Source of the DNA: Vibrio neonatus | GTDB lineage: Bacteria; Pseudomonadota; Gammaproteobacteria; Enterobacterales; Vibrionaceae | Direction of reading: 5' to 3' | Length of the DNA: 64,000 nt | Assembly: GCF_024346975.1 (NCBI RefSeq) | Contig: NZ_AP024886.1 | Coordinates: 248,001-312,000 of the forward strand | Shown: one piece after another, positions 56,608-64,000 of the stretch | Layout of the letters: each line of letters opens with the position of its first letter | How positions within the stretch are numbered: the stretch's first letter is position 1 | Made by a program: the position numbers and the translations under genes | The notes under the pieces: model-generated | What the model was told of the DNA's origin: nothing | Database searches by the model: none | What the model saw: the letters and a program-made list of their open reading frames with translations, nothing else

Positions 56608-57057
56608 GTGTTGTTAGAAAATTCAAAACAAAATCAAAAACACAAAATGCAGCTTTGGCGTTCGAAGATAAGCGATGTTGCTGCAGATGTTACTGCACAT
56701 AATGCTATCGCCCCCATATTGGTGATGCTGTTTGTTTTGTTATCCGCTAATGCGCAAGCGGCAACGGGTTTTCTAAAAAGCAAAGACACCCAAGCATTTA
56801 CTCAGGTATGTTATTACGACGTGTTGGGAGATACACATAGCCTAAATATAAAATCAACGGACTTGTGCCCGCTGACTTATGAGTTTGATACGCTACCAAA
56901 GCTGAGTAAACCCGCCCCAAGCGCTAAGAAAACGGGTTTCTTTAAAGATGATGAAACGTCTGGATTTAGCCGATTGTGTTCATATGATGTGTTAGGTGAT
57001 ACCTACGTTCTAACCATTGGCAGCACCGAAATCTGCCCGTTAACCTATCAGTTTTAA
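56608..57057 (+). CDS. Protein with two C-terminal 40-residue Cys repeats
   Basis: GTG 56608 is preferred because GGAAGG lies about 6 nt upstream, 149 aa. A membrane segment or signal (APILVMLFVLLSANAQAA) near residue 40 is followed by two related units: GFLKSKDTQAFTQVCYYDVLG and so on to LCPLTYEF, and GFFKDDETSGFSRLCSYDVLG to ICPLTYQF. Each has two Cys and a VLGDT-type motif. I know similar C-Y-D-V-L-G...C-P-L segments from other bacterial proteins but cannot assign a function. It is probably exported. Confidence 0.6.
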   Translation: MLLENSKQNQKHKMQLWRSKISDVAADVTAHNAIAPILVMLFVLLSANAQAATGFLKSKDTQAFTQVCYYDVLGDTHSLNIKSTDLCPLTYEFDTLPKLSKPAPSAKKTGFFKDDETSGFSRLCSYDVLGDTYVLTIGSTEICPLTYQF

Positions 57058-57075
57058 TCAGCGTGAGCGGAGTGA

Positions 57076-57570
57076 CTATTCGCTGATTGTCACCTTTTCA
57101 ATAACAACAGACTCAATAGGAAGATCGTCCATACCAAATAGTGAATGCGTTTTCCGTTTTGCAATGGCATTGACCACATCCATTCCCGCAGTGACTTCGC
57201 CAATGACCGTATAACCCCAACCTTGGTTTGTTGTGGCGGTGTAATCAAGAAAGTCATTATCATCAAGGTTAATGAAAAATTGCGAGGTAGCGGAATGCGG
57301 CGCATCGGTGCGAGCCATCGCGACGGTACCTAGCTTATTTTTTAATCCTCGGTTTGCTTCATTCACGATAGGAGCGTGGGTTTCTTTTTCGAGTAACTTT
57401 TCGCTGTACCCGCCACCTTGAATCATAAAACCATCGATCACGCGGTGGAAAATCGTGCCTTCAAAGAAGCCTTCTTCGCAATACTTTAAAAAATTTTTAG
57501 CACTCACGGGCGCTTTGTCTTTGTTGAGAGCGATAGTGATATCACCTAGGTTGGTCGAAAGTACGATCAT
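57076..57570 (-). CDS. ppiB: Cytoplasmic peptidyl-prolyl cis-trans isomerase B
   Basis: 164 aa cyclophilin of the PpiB size class without a signal peptide. Active-site motifs are [15 protein letters not shown] (catalytic Arg and Phe), [26 protein letters not shown] and the [21 protein letters not shown]-terminal segment. It speeds proline isomerisation in protein folding. It starts at ATG 57570. Confidence 0.92.
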   Translation of the reverse strand: MIVLSTNLGDITIALNKDKAPVSAKNFLKYCEEGFFEGTIFHRVIDGFMIQGGGYSEKLLEKETHAPIVNEANRGLKNKLGTVAMARTDAPHSATSQFFINLDDNDFLDYTATTNQGWGYTVIGEVTAGMDVVNAIAKRKTHSLFGMDDLPIESVVIEKVTISE

Positions 57571-57777
57571 CTGTTTATCCTATAAAATTAATTTAGGGCT
57601 AAGTATACATTCTTGGTGTGGGTTCAAGAGGTTAAATTATTCAGTTGTTAGAGACTGAGACGACAGCTTCGCTTTGCGGTAACATGGAGCACTTATCGCA
57701 GACAATAATTGGCTGACTTAGTGAGTCAAAACTTGTTTGTGGTGATGGCGGTAATTCAATAGCAAATGGCAGTGTGT

Positions 57778-58053
57778 ATGAGCTTTAATGACATTCAACA
57801 AAAACTACAATCTTTCACTTCTTTAGAGCAAGTGTTTGAGTATTTTGAAGTCGACTTTGAGCGCCAATGCATCGAAGAGTATCGCTTGCCGCTGCTAAAA
57901 AGGTTTAATGGTTATTTGCTGTTGGAAAAACCCGATGATTGGTTTGCAGCGCGCAGAGTGCTAAGAAATGCGTATTGTAAAATTCAACGGGGAAGGTTAG
58001 ATCCGGCTACTCGCTCAGCGTGTCGTGGTTGCACCTCTTGCTTGCGCCGATAA
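57778..58053 (+). CDS. NifW-like small protein
   Basis: 91 aa from ATG 57778, or 95 aa from ATG 57766. IQQKLQSFTSLEQVFEYFEVDFERQCIEEYRLPLLKRFNGYL matches the N-terminal pattern of nitrogenase-stabilising protein NifW. The C-terminal third differs and ends in a Cys-rich CRGCTSCLRR. No nif genes are in the window, so a nitrogenase role is doubtful here; a small cysteine-containing folding or redox factor is possible. Single gene. Confidence 0.6.
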   Translation: MSFNDIQQKLQSFTSLEQVFEYFEVDFERQCIEEYRLPLLKRFNGYLLLEKPDDWFAARRVLRNAYCKIQRGRLDPATRSACRGCTSCLRR

Positions 58054-58155
58054 GGTGAGGCATTTCTCTCTATGCATCTCTTTTATTAACATTTCTTTGA
58101 CAACTCGCAGTGGTGTTGCTTAACTGGTACGACAAGTTCATTCTCGGTGACCGTT

Positions 58156-58629
58156 ATGCTTTCTACATTACAAAAAGCCAACCTATATCTTGCCTACTTT
58201 GGCTTTTTTAAAGTGCCCTTATTATGGTTAAGTCGACCTAAAATAATCACCATGAATGAAGAAATGGTAGAGATAAAAATCCCCTTAAAAAGGCGCACTA
58301 AAAATCATTTAAATAGCATGTACCTTGGCGCATTAGTGGTTGGTGCTGATGTGGCTGGTGGATTTCTTGCGGCCATGAAAGCGAAAGATCAAGGACGAAA
58401 AATATCGTTAGCATTTAAAGGACTTAATGCTGAGTTTTTCATGCGTCCTGAAAGTGATGTGCATTTTATTTGTCATGATGGACCGCTGATTGACCAAATG
58501 CTTGCAGAAACCATAGCGACGGGTAAACGGGTGAATAAAGACATGCGTGTTATCGCGCTTTGCCCAACATTGCATGGTGATAAGCCAATGGCGCAGTTTG
58601 ATATTATGCTTTCGTTAAAAGCAAAATAA
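58156..58629 (+). CDS. DUF4442 hotdog-fold protein (putative thioesterase-like)
   Basis: 157 aa from ATG 58156; a GTG at 58147 is also possible. The DUF4442 pattern shows as VEIKIPLKRRTKNHLNSMYLGALVVGADVAGGFLAAMKA, followed by KGLNAEFFMRPESDVHFIC. This is the PaaI/YiiD-like hotdog family with the usual N-H-x-x-S-M-Y. Substrate is not known. It precedes the alanine symporter gene by 200 bp on the same strand. Confidence 0.75.
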   Translation: MLSTLQKANLYLAYFGFFKVPLLWLSRPKIITMNEEMVEIKIPLKRRTKNHLNSMYLGALVVGADVAGGFLAAMKAKDQGRKISLAFKGLNAEFFMRPESDVHFICHDGPLIDQMLAETIATGKRVNKDMRVIALCPTLHGDKPMAQFDIMLSLKAK

Positions 58630-58829
58630 TTGACATGCAACAAAGGGTGATTTAATTCATCAAAAACTTTGAGCTTGCTCTCCTTTTTAATTCCCAGTAC
58701 CTGCCTTTACAACCGCATTTATATTACTGGATGTGAATTTCCCAAGAAGTATATGGATCAAGTCACATAAGTAAGATACTGTTTCCTTTGATTTTTATTT
58801 GCACTATCTATTCAATAAGGAAGTTGTTT

Positions 58830-60326
58830 ATGCAAGGCTTAGTAGATTTCTTGAACGGGGTTATTTGGAGTCCCTTTCTTATCTACCTCTGTTTAGGCGC
58901 GGGATTATTCTATTCCATCCTAACTCGATTCGTTCAAATCCGTCATTTCTTCGAGATGTGGCGACTGTTGTTATCGGGTAAAAGCTCAGATAAAGGTATT
59001 TCGTCATTTCAGGCATTAGCGGTTTCATTATCTGGGCGAGTGGGCACAGGTAATATCGCGGGCGTTGCTGCGGCCATTGGTTTTGGTGGCCCTGGGGCGG
59101 TCTTTTGGATGTGGGTTGTGGCATTTTTTGGCGCCGCGACAGCTTATGCAGAATCGACATTAGCTCAAATTTATAAAGAAGAGGACGAAGGTCAGTTTCG
59201 CGGTGGCCCTGCTTACTATATAGAGAAAGCAATGGGACAGAAGTGGTATGCATGGATCTTCGCCATCGCCACTATCTTTGCCTGTGGCGTGCTATTGCCG
59301 GGAGTGCAGTCCAATAGTATCGGCAATGCAGTTGAAACAGCGTTTGGCTCTGGGCCAATGATTGAAACTGCCATGGGGACATTCAGCTTTGCGAAAGTGG
59401 TTACAGGTACGTTCATTTCAATCATACTTGGCTTCATCATCTTTGGCGGCGTGAAGCGCATCGCTAACTTTACACAGATTGTGGTGCCATTTATGGCGCT
59501 GGCTTACATTTTAACGGCGTTTGTCATTATTTTACTGCACATCACTGAAGTACCTCATATCTTCGCAATGATCATCGGTGATGCGTTTACACCTATGGCG
59601 GGCTTTGGCGCGGCAATCGGTTGGGGCGTTAAGCGTGGCGTATATTCTAACGAAGCAGGTCAGGGTACAGGCCCACATGCAGCGGCTGCGGCAAACGTTG
59701 ATCATCCAGCACAGCAAGGTTTAGTACAATCCTTCTCAATTTATATCGATACGTTGCTAGTGTGTTCTGCAACGGCATTTATGATCTTAATTACTGGAAT
59801 GTACAACGTTCAAGGCGCAGAAGAAGGCGTGTTCATTGTGCAAAACCTAGCGGCAAATATCGGCGCAAATAGCCCAGCATTTACCCAATTGGCTATCAAT
59901 AGTACCCTTCCAGGAATTGGTAAGCCTTTCATTGCCGTGGCATTGTTCTTCTTTGCCTTTACTACAATTTTGGCTTATTACTACATTGCAGAGACCAATA
60001 TTGCCTACATACGACGTACCTTTAAAATTAATGGCTTAAAATTCTTACTCAAATTAGTCATTATTGCCTCGGTTTTTTATGGCACGGTTCGAGCGGCAAA
60101 CTTAGCATGGGCAATGGGTGATGTTGGGGTAGGCTTGATGGCTTGGCTTAATATTATTGGTATTTTGATTATTTTCTTTATGTCCAAACCTGCTTTAAAA
60201 GCACTGAAAGATTATGAAGAGCAGCAAAAGCGTGGCGTATCGGTTTATACGTTTGATCCAGTAAAGCTTGGCATTAAAGGTGCGACTTATTGGGAGAAAC
60301 TGATAGATAAGTCGTCGAAAAAATAA
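58830..60326 (+). CDS. Alanine/glycine:cation symporter (AGCS family)
   Basis: I choose ATG 58830 (AAGGAAG upstream), 498 aa. The AGCS signatures are ALAVSLSGRVGTGNIAGVAAAIGFGGPGAVFWMWVVAFFGAATAYAESTLAQIYK, then GGPAYYIEKAMG, GAAIGWGVKRGVYSNEAGQGTGPHAAAAA and FTTILAYYYIAETNI. It imports alanine or glycine with sodium. About 11 helices. Terminator follows. Confidence 0.9.
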   Translation: MQGLVDFLNGVIWSPFLIYLCLGAGLFYSILTRFVQIRHFFEMWRLLLSGKSSDKGISSFQALAVSLSGRVGTGNIAGVAAAIGFGGPGAVFWMWVVAFFGAATAYAESTLAQIYKEEDEGQFRGGPAYYIEKAMGQKWYAWIFAIATIFACGVLLPGVQSNSIGNAVETAFGSGPMIETAMGTFSFAKVVTGTFISIILGFIIFGGVKRIANFTQIVVPFMALAYILTAFVIILLHITEVPHIFAMIIGDAFTPMAGFGAAIGWGVKRGVYSNEAGQGTGPHAAAAANVDHPAQQGLVQSFSIYIDTLLVCSATAFMILITGMYNVQGAEEGVFIVQNLAANIGANSPAFTQLAINSTLPGIGKPFIAVALFFFAFTTILAYYYIAETNIAYIRRTFKINGLKFLLKLVIIASVFYGTVRAANLAWAMGDVGVGLMAWLNIIGILIIFFMSKPALKALKDYEEQQKRGVSVYTFDPVKLGIKGATYWEKLIDKSSKK

Positions 60327-60678
60327 ACGTTGCAATACTTTGCATAGGGCTTAGATAGGTAATATCTAGGCCCTTTTTTGTATTTGAACACTCAGTTGTC
60401 ATATGCCTTTTATATTATTATCGATGAGTTTAAATCTTATACGCTACTATTTGTATATCAACGAATAATCATGGAAAATAGATAAGCAAGCAATTGCTTA
60501 TACTGTAATTTAATTATGAAATAAAATTACAGTATAATTTTAAAGTGTGATCGCTATCACTTATTTTGCTATTTGCGTGGTAATTAATGACCAAAAATGT
60601 GAAAGTGCCCACGGTATAAGTTTATTTGTATTACTATAATTCTTTTGGTTGTTTTGTCTTGTTATTTGGAGTGCTATT
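60327..60678. other. Gene-free stretch with AT-rich palindromes
   Basis: Beyond the terminator, AAGCAATTGCTT (60487-60498) is a perfect palindrome and TACTGTAATTT (60501-60511) pairs exactly with AAATTACAGTA (60524-60534). These could be an operator or a small hairpin in the leader of the next gene. No ORF is supported. Confidence 0.4.
60346..60379 (+). terminator. Rho-independent terminator after the symporter
   Basis: AGGGCTTAGATA (60346-60357) pairs with TATCTAGGCCCT (60363-60374), one G-T pair, followed by T6. Confidence 0.8.
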
Positions 60679-60984
60679 TTGTCTTGGCCGATTGTTTTTG
60701 ATTTGATGAGTGTGCTATTGCTAGTAGTTTTAGCTGTCGCGGCTAGAAAATCTATGCAGTCTTTAAAAAATGGCATTGCATCGGCACAAAGAAATGATGT
60801 CTCAGATAAACACATCCGTAAAAACTTCGCTAAACTAAGCTTAAATAGAGCGATTCTTGTTCTAACCATCGCCACGATTGTGATTAAGTCTGCCTTGATT
60901 TTGGGTCAAATATTAGACTTTGATTCAATCGATAAACACGGCTTACTTGATGAAGACGTTGTTCAATATATTGTTGTTGAATAA
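60679..60984 (+). CDS. Small membrane protein, unknown
   Basis: TTG 60679 with GGAG 8 nt upstream gives 101 aa. There are two hydrophobic segments, MSVLLLVVLAVAARK and AILVLTIATIVIKSALILGQIL, separated by a charged loop. The C-terminus is acidic. I do not recognise the family. It is upstream of, and 159 bp from, the MarR gene on the same strand. Confidence 0.5.
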   Translation: MSWPIVFDLMSVLLLVVLAVAARKSMQSLKNGIASAQRNDVSDKHIRKNFAKLSLNRAILVLTIATIVIKSALILGQILDFDSIDKHGLLDEDVVQYIVVE

Positions 60985-61143
60985 ACCGAGTAGTTGAATA
61001 AATCCCGTTGTCGAATCAATCTAGGTAGCGGCCTACTTATCTCTATAAAATCCTCGTGCTTATACACAACTGTAGCTTGAGTCGCGCCTATTAAGTAGAT
61101 AAAATCAACTTCGAGCGTGATTGATGGAATTTAAGGGTAAAGT

Positions 61144-61569
61144 ATGGACAAGAATACAGTTTCAGAAGCGATTTTTAACATCGTTCACTCATATCGAAAT
61201 GCCATTCGTGCTGAACTGCAAACCCAACACTCTGCCCTAAATGGAATGCACGCACGTTGTCTTTCTTACATCGGGCAACACAAGCAATGTACCGCCAATG
61301 ATATTGTGCTGCACTTTACTCGTGATAAAGCGCAAGTAGCCCGCTTAGTCAAAGAAATGATCAATAACGGTTGGTTAGTCAAATCGCCCAATCCTGAAGA
61401 TAAACGCAGTCAGTTACTCTCTTTAACTGAGCAAGGCATCGCCTTGAGCCAGCAAATATCCACTGCTCAACAAAAAATCCAAGATAAGATGCAGCAAGAC
61501 TTGAGCGACCAAGAGCTAGAAACGTTTGTCAGCGTTATGGAAAAGCTTGCTAACAATCTCACTCGCTAA
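61144..61569 (+). CDS. MarR-family transcriptional regulator
   Basis: 141 aa. The winged-helix core is NGMHARCLSYIGQHKQCTANDIVLHFTRDKAQVARLVKEMINNGWLVKSPNPEDKRSQLLSLTEQG, with the MarR D-x-R-S wing motif. ATG 61144 follows AAGGGTAA. It may control the neighbouring small membrane protein or the downstream barrel gene. Ligand unknown. Confidence 0.85.
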   Translation: MDKNTVSEAIFNIVHSYRNAIRAELQTQHSALNGMHARCLSYIGQHKQCTANDIVLHFTRDKAQVARLVKEMINNGWLVKSPNPEDKRSQLLSLTEQGIALSQQISTAQQKIQDKMQQDLSDQELETFVSVMEKLANNLTR

Positions 61570-61807
61570 TTGAATTAGTGCTCATAAGTTTCTGTAAATA
61601 TTGGCAGCATGTTTTGGAGACTGTTCTAAATTCTGTGTAATGGCTTAACCTATTCCCTTTTATATTGAAAACGCTTTTTTGAGTAACCCTCCTTAATTAC
61701 TCAAAAGGATAGAGACCTCTAAATCTGTGTAAAATCTCACTTTTTTGTTTATAGCGTATATAGTTATTGTTATGTGATTCATCATTATCTATCTTTTGGA
61801 CTTCTTA

Positions 61808-62728
61808 ATGGAACTGAGATGTTTTTCCAAAGCCGCTGTCATCATTGGCACTTCTTTTGCCCCTTTTTATTCATCTGCGACATCATTTGAACTGCCGATC
61901 TGGAAGTCAGAAGCGGAAGAGCGTGGTTATGTTCTGCCCAAAGCATTTGGCATCAGTGTTGGATACATGCGAGTTGAGCAAGGCATTAGTGTCGACTCTA
62001 TTTCGTTTGATGGGTTAAAAACCCCTGAGATAACCATTCCGGGCATACCTCCCACAGTCATACCAGAGCAGCCTATCCCCGCTGAGCTTATTGGCATAGA
62101 GACATCCCCCGGTTTCCAGCGCAGTGACGTATTTACCCTGCGAGCAGATATGTGGTTATTCCCCTTTTTAAACTTCTACGCCATTGCGGGGAAAATCAGC
62201 GGTTATTCCGAAACCAATATCAGTGTCGATATTGGTGGAGTGGACTTAGAAGATATACAAGATGAAAGATTCCTGTTAGACCTAGATGGCAATATGTACG
62301 GTGGCGGCTTAGTGCTAGCGGGTGGCTATAAAGAATGGTTTACCATCATAGATGCCAGTTACACCAAGACCAATTTAACTGTCATCGAAGGCGGGATTGA
62401 TTCCATCGTCATAACCCCAAGGCTTGGCTACGACTTTACCAATCATGGCGTGCCGATACGAGTATGGGGCGGCGCGCAATATCAAAATATCCAACAAACC
62501 CTAAAAGGCAAAATTAGCGACCTTGAATTGCCCTCCGCTTTAGAAGGCTTATTGGATTTCGTTAACGGCGATGATGAAGGACGCTTCATCGTAGAGCAAA
62601 GCCTAGCCAACGAATGGAACGCCGTTGTTGGTTTTAATTATGTGATTAACCCTACCTTTAATATCATCGGTGAATTCGGCTTTGGCGATCGTCAAAGTGC
62701 CTTGATTTCGTTGGATACACGGTTTTGA
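61808..62728 (+). CDS. Outer-membrane beta-barrel protein, unknown
   Basis: 306 aa from ATG 61808. A signal-like stretch (AAVIIGTSFAPFYSSATS) is followed by alternating hydrophobic beta strands such as VFTLRADMWLFPFLNFYAIAGKISGY and YGGGLVLAGGYKEWFTIIDASYT. The last residue is Phe (SLDTRF), the classic OMP insertion signal. I recognise the type but not the specific family. Single gene, 239 bp after the MarR stop. Confidence 0.65.
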   Translation: MELRCFSKAAVIIGTSFAPFYSSATSFELPIWKSEAEERGYVLPKAFGISVGYMRVEQGISVDSISFDGLKTPEITIPGIPPTVIPEQPIPAELIGIETSPGFQRSDVFTLRADMWLFPFLNFYAIAGKISGYSETNISVDIGGVDLEDIQDERFLLDLDGNMYGGGLVLAGGYKEWFTIIDASYTKTNLTVIEGGIDSIVITPRLGYDFTNHGVPIRVWGGAQYQNIQQTLKGKISDLELPSALEGLLDFVNGDDEGRFIVEQSLANEWNAVVGFNYVINPTFNIIGEFGFGDRQSALISLDTRF

Positions 62729-62905
62729 TTATGTCATAGAGTGAGGTTGAATAAGAAAAATAGAGTCTAAATTCAGATAGATACAAGAAAGCAGTTGCAA
62801 TTATCGTATTTGAAAGTTCATACAATGTATCTGTGGTACTGCTCATTATTCAATGGGACGTTAGTTTCCTTATCAATACTTTTCAATAGATCATGTCCAA
62901 TTTAC

Positions 62906-62952
62906 TGTACAACTATGTGAGTGAATACTATACTTGTCCCATTAAATGTACA
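62906..62952. promoter_or_regulatory. Two TGTACA boxes before yefM (autoregulation site)
   Basis: TGTACA occurs at 62906-62911 and 62947-62952, 41 bp apart, within 60 bp of the yefM start. In E. coli the YefM-YoeB complex binds palindromes with a TGTACA core, so these are likely operators. Confidence 0.5.
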
Positions 62953-62965
62953 TGTGGAGATTCTG

Positions 62966-63220
62966 ATGAGAATAGTATCTTTTACTGAGGCTAGAAATGG
63001 CCTTAAAGCGGTTTTGGACGGTGTAGTTAATGATGCAGACACAACCGTTATTACACGCCGTGATTCTGAAGATGCTGTGGTTATGTCTTTAGATTACTAC
63101 AATAGTCTTATGGAGACAGTTCACTTACTACGCTCTCCTCAAAATGCTGAACACCTAAACCGTTCGATAGAACAGTATCGTGCAGGCAAAGCAACCACAC
63201 GCGAGTTAATTGATGAGTAG
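62966..63220 (+). CDS. yefM: Antitoxin YefM
   Basis: 84 aa from ATG 62966 (GGAGA upstream). The N-terminal Phd/YefM fold shows MRIVSFTEARNGLKAVLDGVVNDADTTVITRRDSEDAVVMSLDYYNSLMETVHLLRSPQNAEHL, and the C-terminal helix RSIEQYRAGKATTREL is the toxin-binding part. It binds and neutralises YoeB and represses its own promoter. Its stop overlaps the toxin start by 8 bp. Confidence 0.9.
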   Translation: MRIVSFTEARNGLKAVLDGVVNDADTTVITRRDSEDAVVMSLDYYNSLMETVHLLRSPQNAEHLNRSIEQYRAGKATTRELIDE

Positions 63221-63482
63221 CAGTCAACGTTTACTGTCGTGGACGGATGATGCTTGGGGTGACTACTTGTATTGGCAAACCCAAGACAAAAAAACACTCA
63301 AGCGCATCAACAAACTCATTAACGATGTTAAGCGTTCTCCTTTCGAGGGTATTGGTAAACCTGAACCATTAAAAGAAAATTTATCTGGTTTTTGGTCTCG
63401 TCGTATTGACGACACTAATCGACTTGTTTACGCAGTCGATGATCAAGTCATAACGATAATTTCGTGTCGTTATCATTACTAA
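63213..63482 (+). CDS. yoeB: Toxin YoeB (ribosome-dependent mRNA endonuclease)
   Basis: 89 aa from ATG 63213. RelE-fold features are SWTDDAWGDYLYWQTQDKKTLKRINKLINDVKRSPFEGIGKPEPLKENLSGFWSRRIDDTNRLVY, with the catalytic C-terminal tail CRYHY (Glu46-Arg65-His83 equivalents). It cleaves ribosome-bound mRNA when free. It forms an operon with yefM. Confidence 0.92.
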   Translation: MSSSQRLLSWTDDAWGDYLYWQTQDKKTLKRINKLINDVKRSPFEGIGKPEPLKENLSGFWSRRIDDTNRLVYAVDDQVITIISCRYHY

Positions 63483-64000
63483 AATTAGGTTCAACAAACT
63501 GGCATCTAATAAATAAAGATTAAGCGTTGCGTCGCCAACTCATAATTTCGATTGTTGAAGTCTCACCATATATCGTGAACCTGTTGTATTACTACATGTA
63601 CTTACTAAAGAGCCTCAATCAGCTATCAGAGCACTTCCGTAACCAAACATATAGAAATAATTATGTCGTCAATAATGAAATTTTGAGACTGTTCTAACTT
63701 AGTTATCTGTGAACAACACCAAAGATTACAGATGACTAAGGTGAAAACTCCAGCACTTCGCGGCAAATGAAGGCAGAAACTACTACTTGATATAGCCCTT
63801 TCTTTAAAGTAATTACTCAGTTTGTAAAACCCTAATCGTACTTTGTAAATCGCGAAACAGTGTGCTATTAATTTAGAATATAAAGTTATGACTATAGTGT
63901 ATGGCCTATTTTCTGAATATTTTCAATGGGCTGTAGGGTTACGGGTACCGTCACAATGAATGGTACAGATTGATTAGTGAATGTGTCGCTCTTTGACCAA
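63483..64000. other. Gene-free right edge of the window
   Basis: 518 bp after yoeB with no supported ORF, RNA gene or repeat. I looked for an integron attC site here, because toxin-antitoxin pairs are common in Vibrio superintegrons, and saw none. Confidence 0.4.

Noticed and set aside
56785..56791. GACACCC inside the Cys-repeat protein gene
   Set aside because: Followed by AAG rather than AT or AC, so it lacks the nine-base word; chance.
63483..64000. Integron attC site after yoeB
   Set aside because: No R-box-like core or long imperfect palindrome of VCR type was seen.

Overview
This is about 42% G+C chromosomal sequence from a gammaproteobacterium, most likely a Vibrio or a close relative. 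The support is gene content: a CCGSCS-motif small protein, a DUF4156 lipoprotein, a Bat/MoxR locus, a cobA-nirBD-transporter-kinase nitrate cluster facing nasA, and a RAYT transposase of the kind common in Vibrio and Shewanella. The species cannot be fixed. I saw no rRNA, tRNA or CRISPR array.

Left part (1-10.5 kb): a truncated AT-rich AAA ATPase; a DUF1254 protein; an OYE-type flavin oxidoreductase; a two-gene uronate operon (KduD plus an RpiB-fold isomerase resembling DhuI) behind a KdgR-like operator; then single housekeeping genes (ClpP-like lipoprotein, CurA-type reductase, DUF4156 lipoprotein, GNAT, DHFR-like). 10.8-16.1 kb: a LysR regulator, a DUF3179 membrane protein, an anaerobic sulfatase-maturating enzyme and its Cys-type sulfatase. 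16.4-17.3 kb: an SdpR/SdpI pair behind a perfect 38-bp palindrome. 18-26.3 kb: CCGSCS protein, catalase, a homocysteine methyltransferase overlapping a BCCT transporter, an HD hydrolase, and AhpF/AhpC. 26.9-29.8 kb: an amino-acid binding protein and a HisC-like aminotransferase with a divergent LysR gene. 30-38.2 kb: a RAYT transposase, then a six-gene MoxR-DUF58-DUF4381-BatA-BatB/C-BatD operon.

Right part (38.8-64 kb): a heme-barrel protein; a cbb3-type oxidase operon whose CcoP subunit is extended to five heme c sites; nasA facing cobA-nirB-nirD-nitrate transporter-kinase/phosphatase, with sigma-54-like promoters on both sides; and then assorted genes (DUF302, cyclophilin, NifW-like, DUF4442, alanine/sodium symporter, MarR, outer-membrane barrel) ending in a YefM/YoeB toxin-antitoxin pair.

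The most unusual signal is a short word, (A/G)TGGGTGTC. I counted 18 copies between 4.8 and 36.5 kb and none after that, where about one would be expected by chance in the whole window. Thirteen copies are intergenic. They include a tandem module of about 130-144 bp at 26.5-26.9 kb and an inverted pair at 16.16/16.25 kb. Three further copies lie antisense in Bat-operon genes, each encoding Asp-Thr-His in a linker. A GGGTGGC variant flanks the RAYT gene on both sides. I read this as a REP-like repeat family possibly serviced by that transposase; this is inference from one window.
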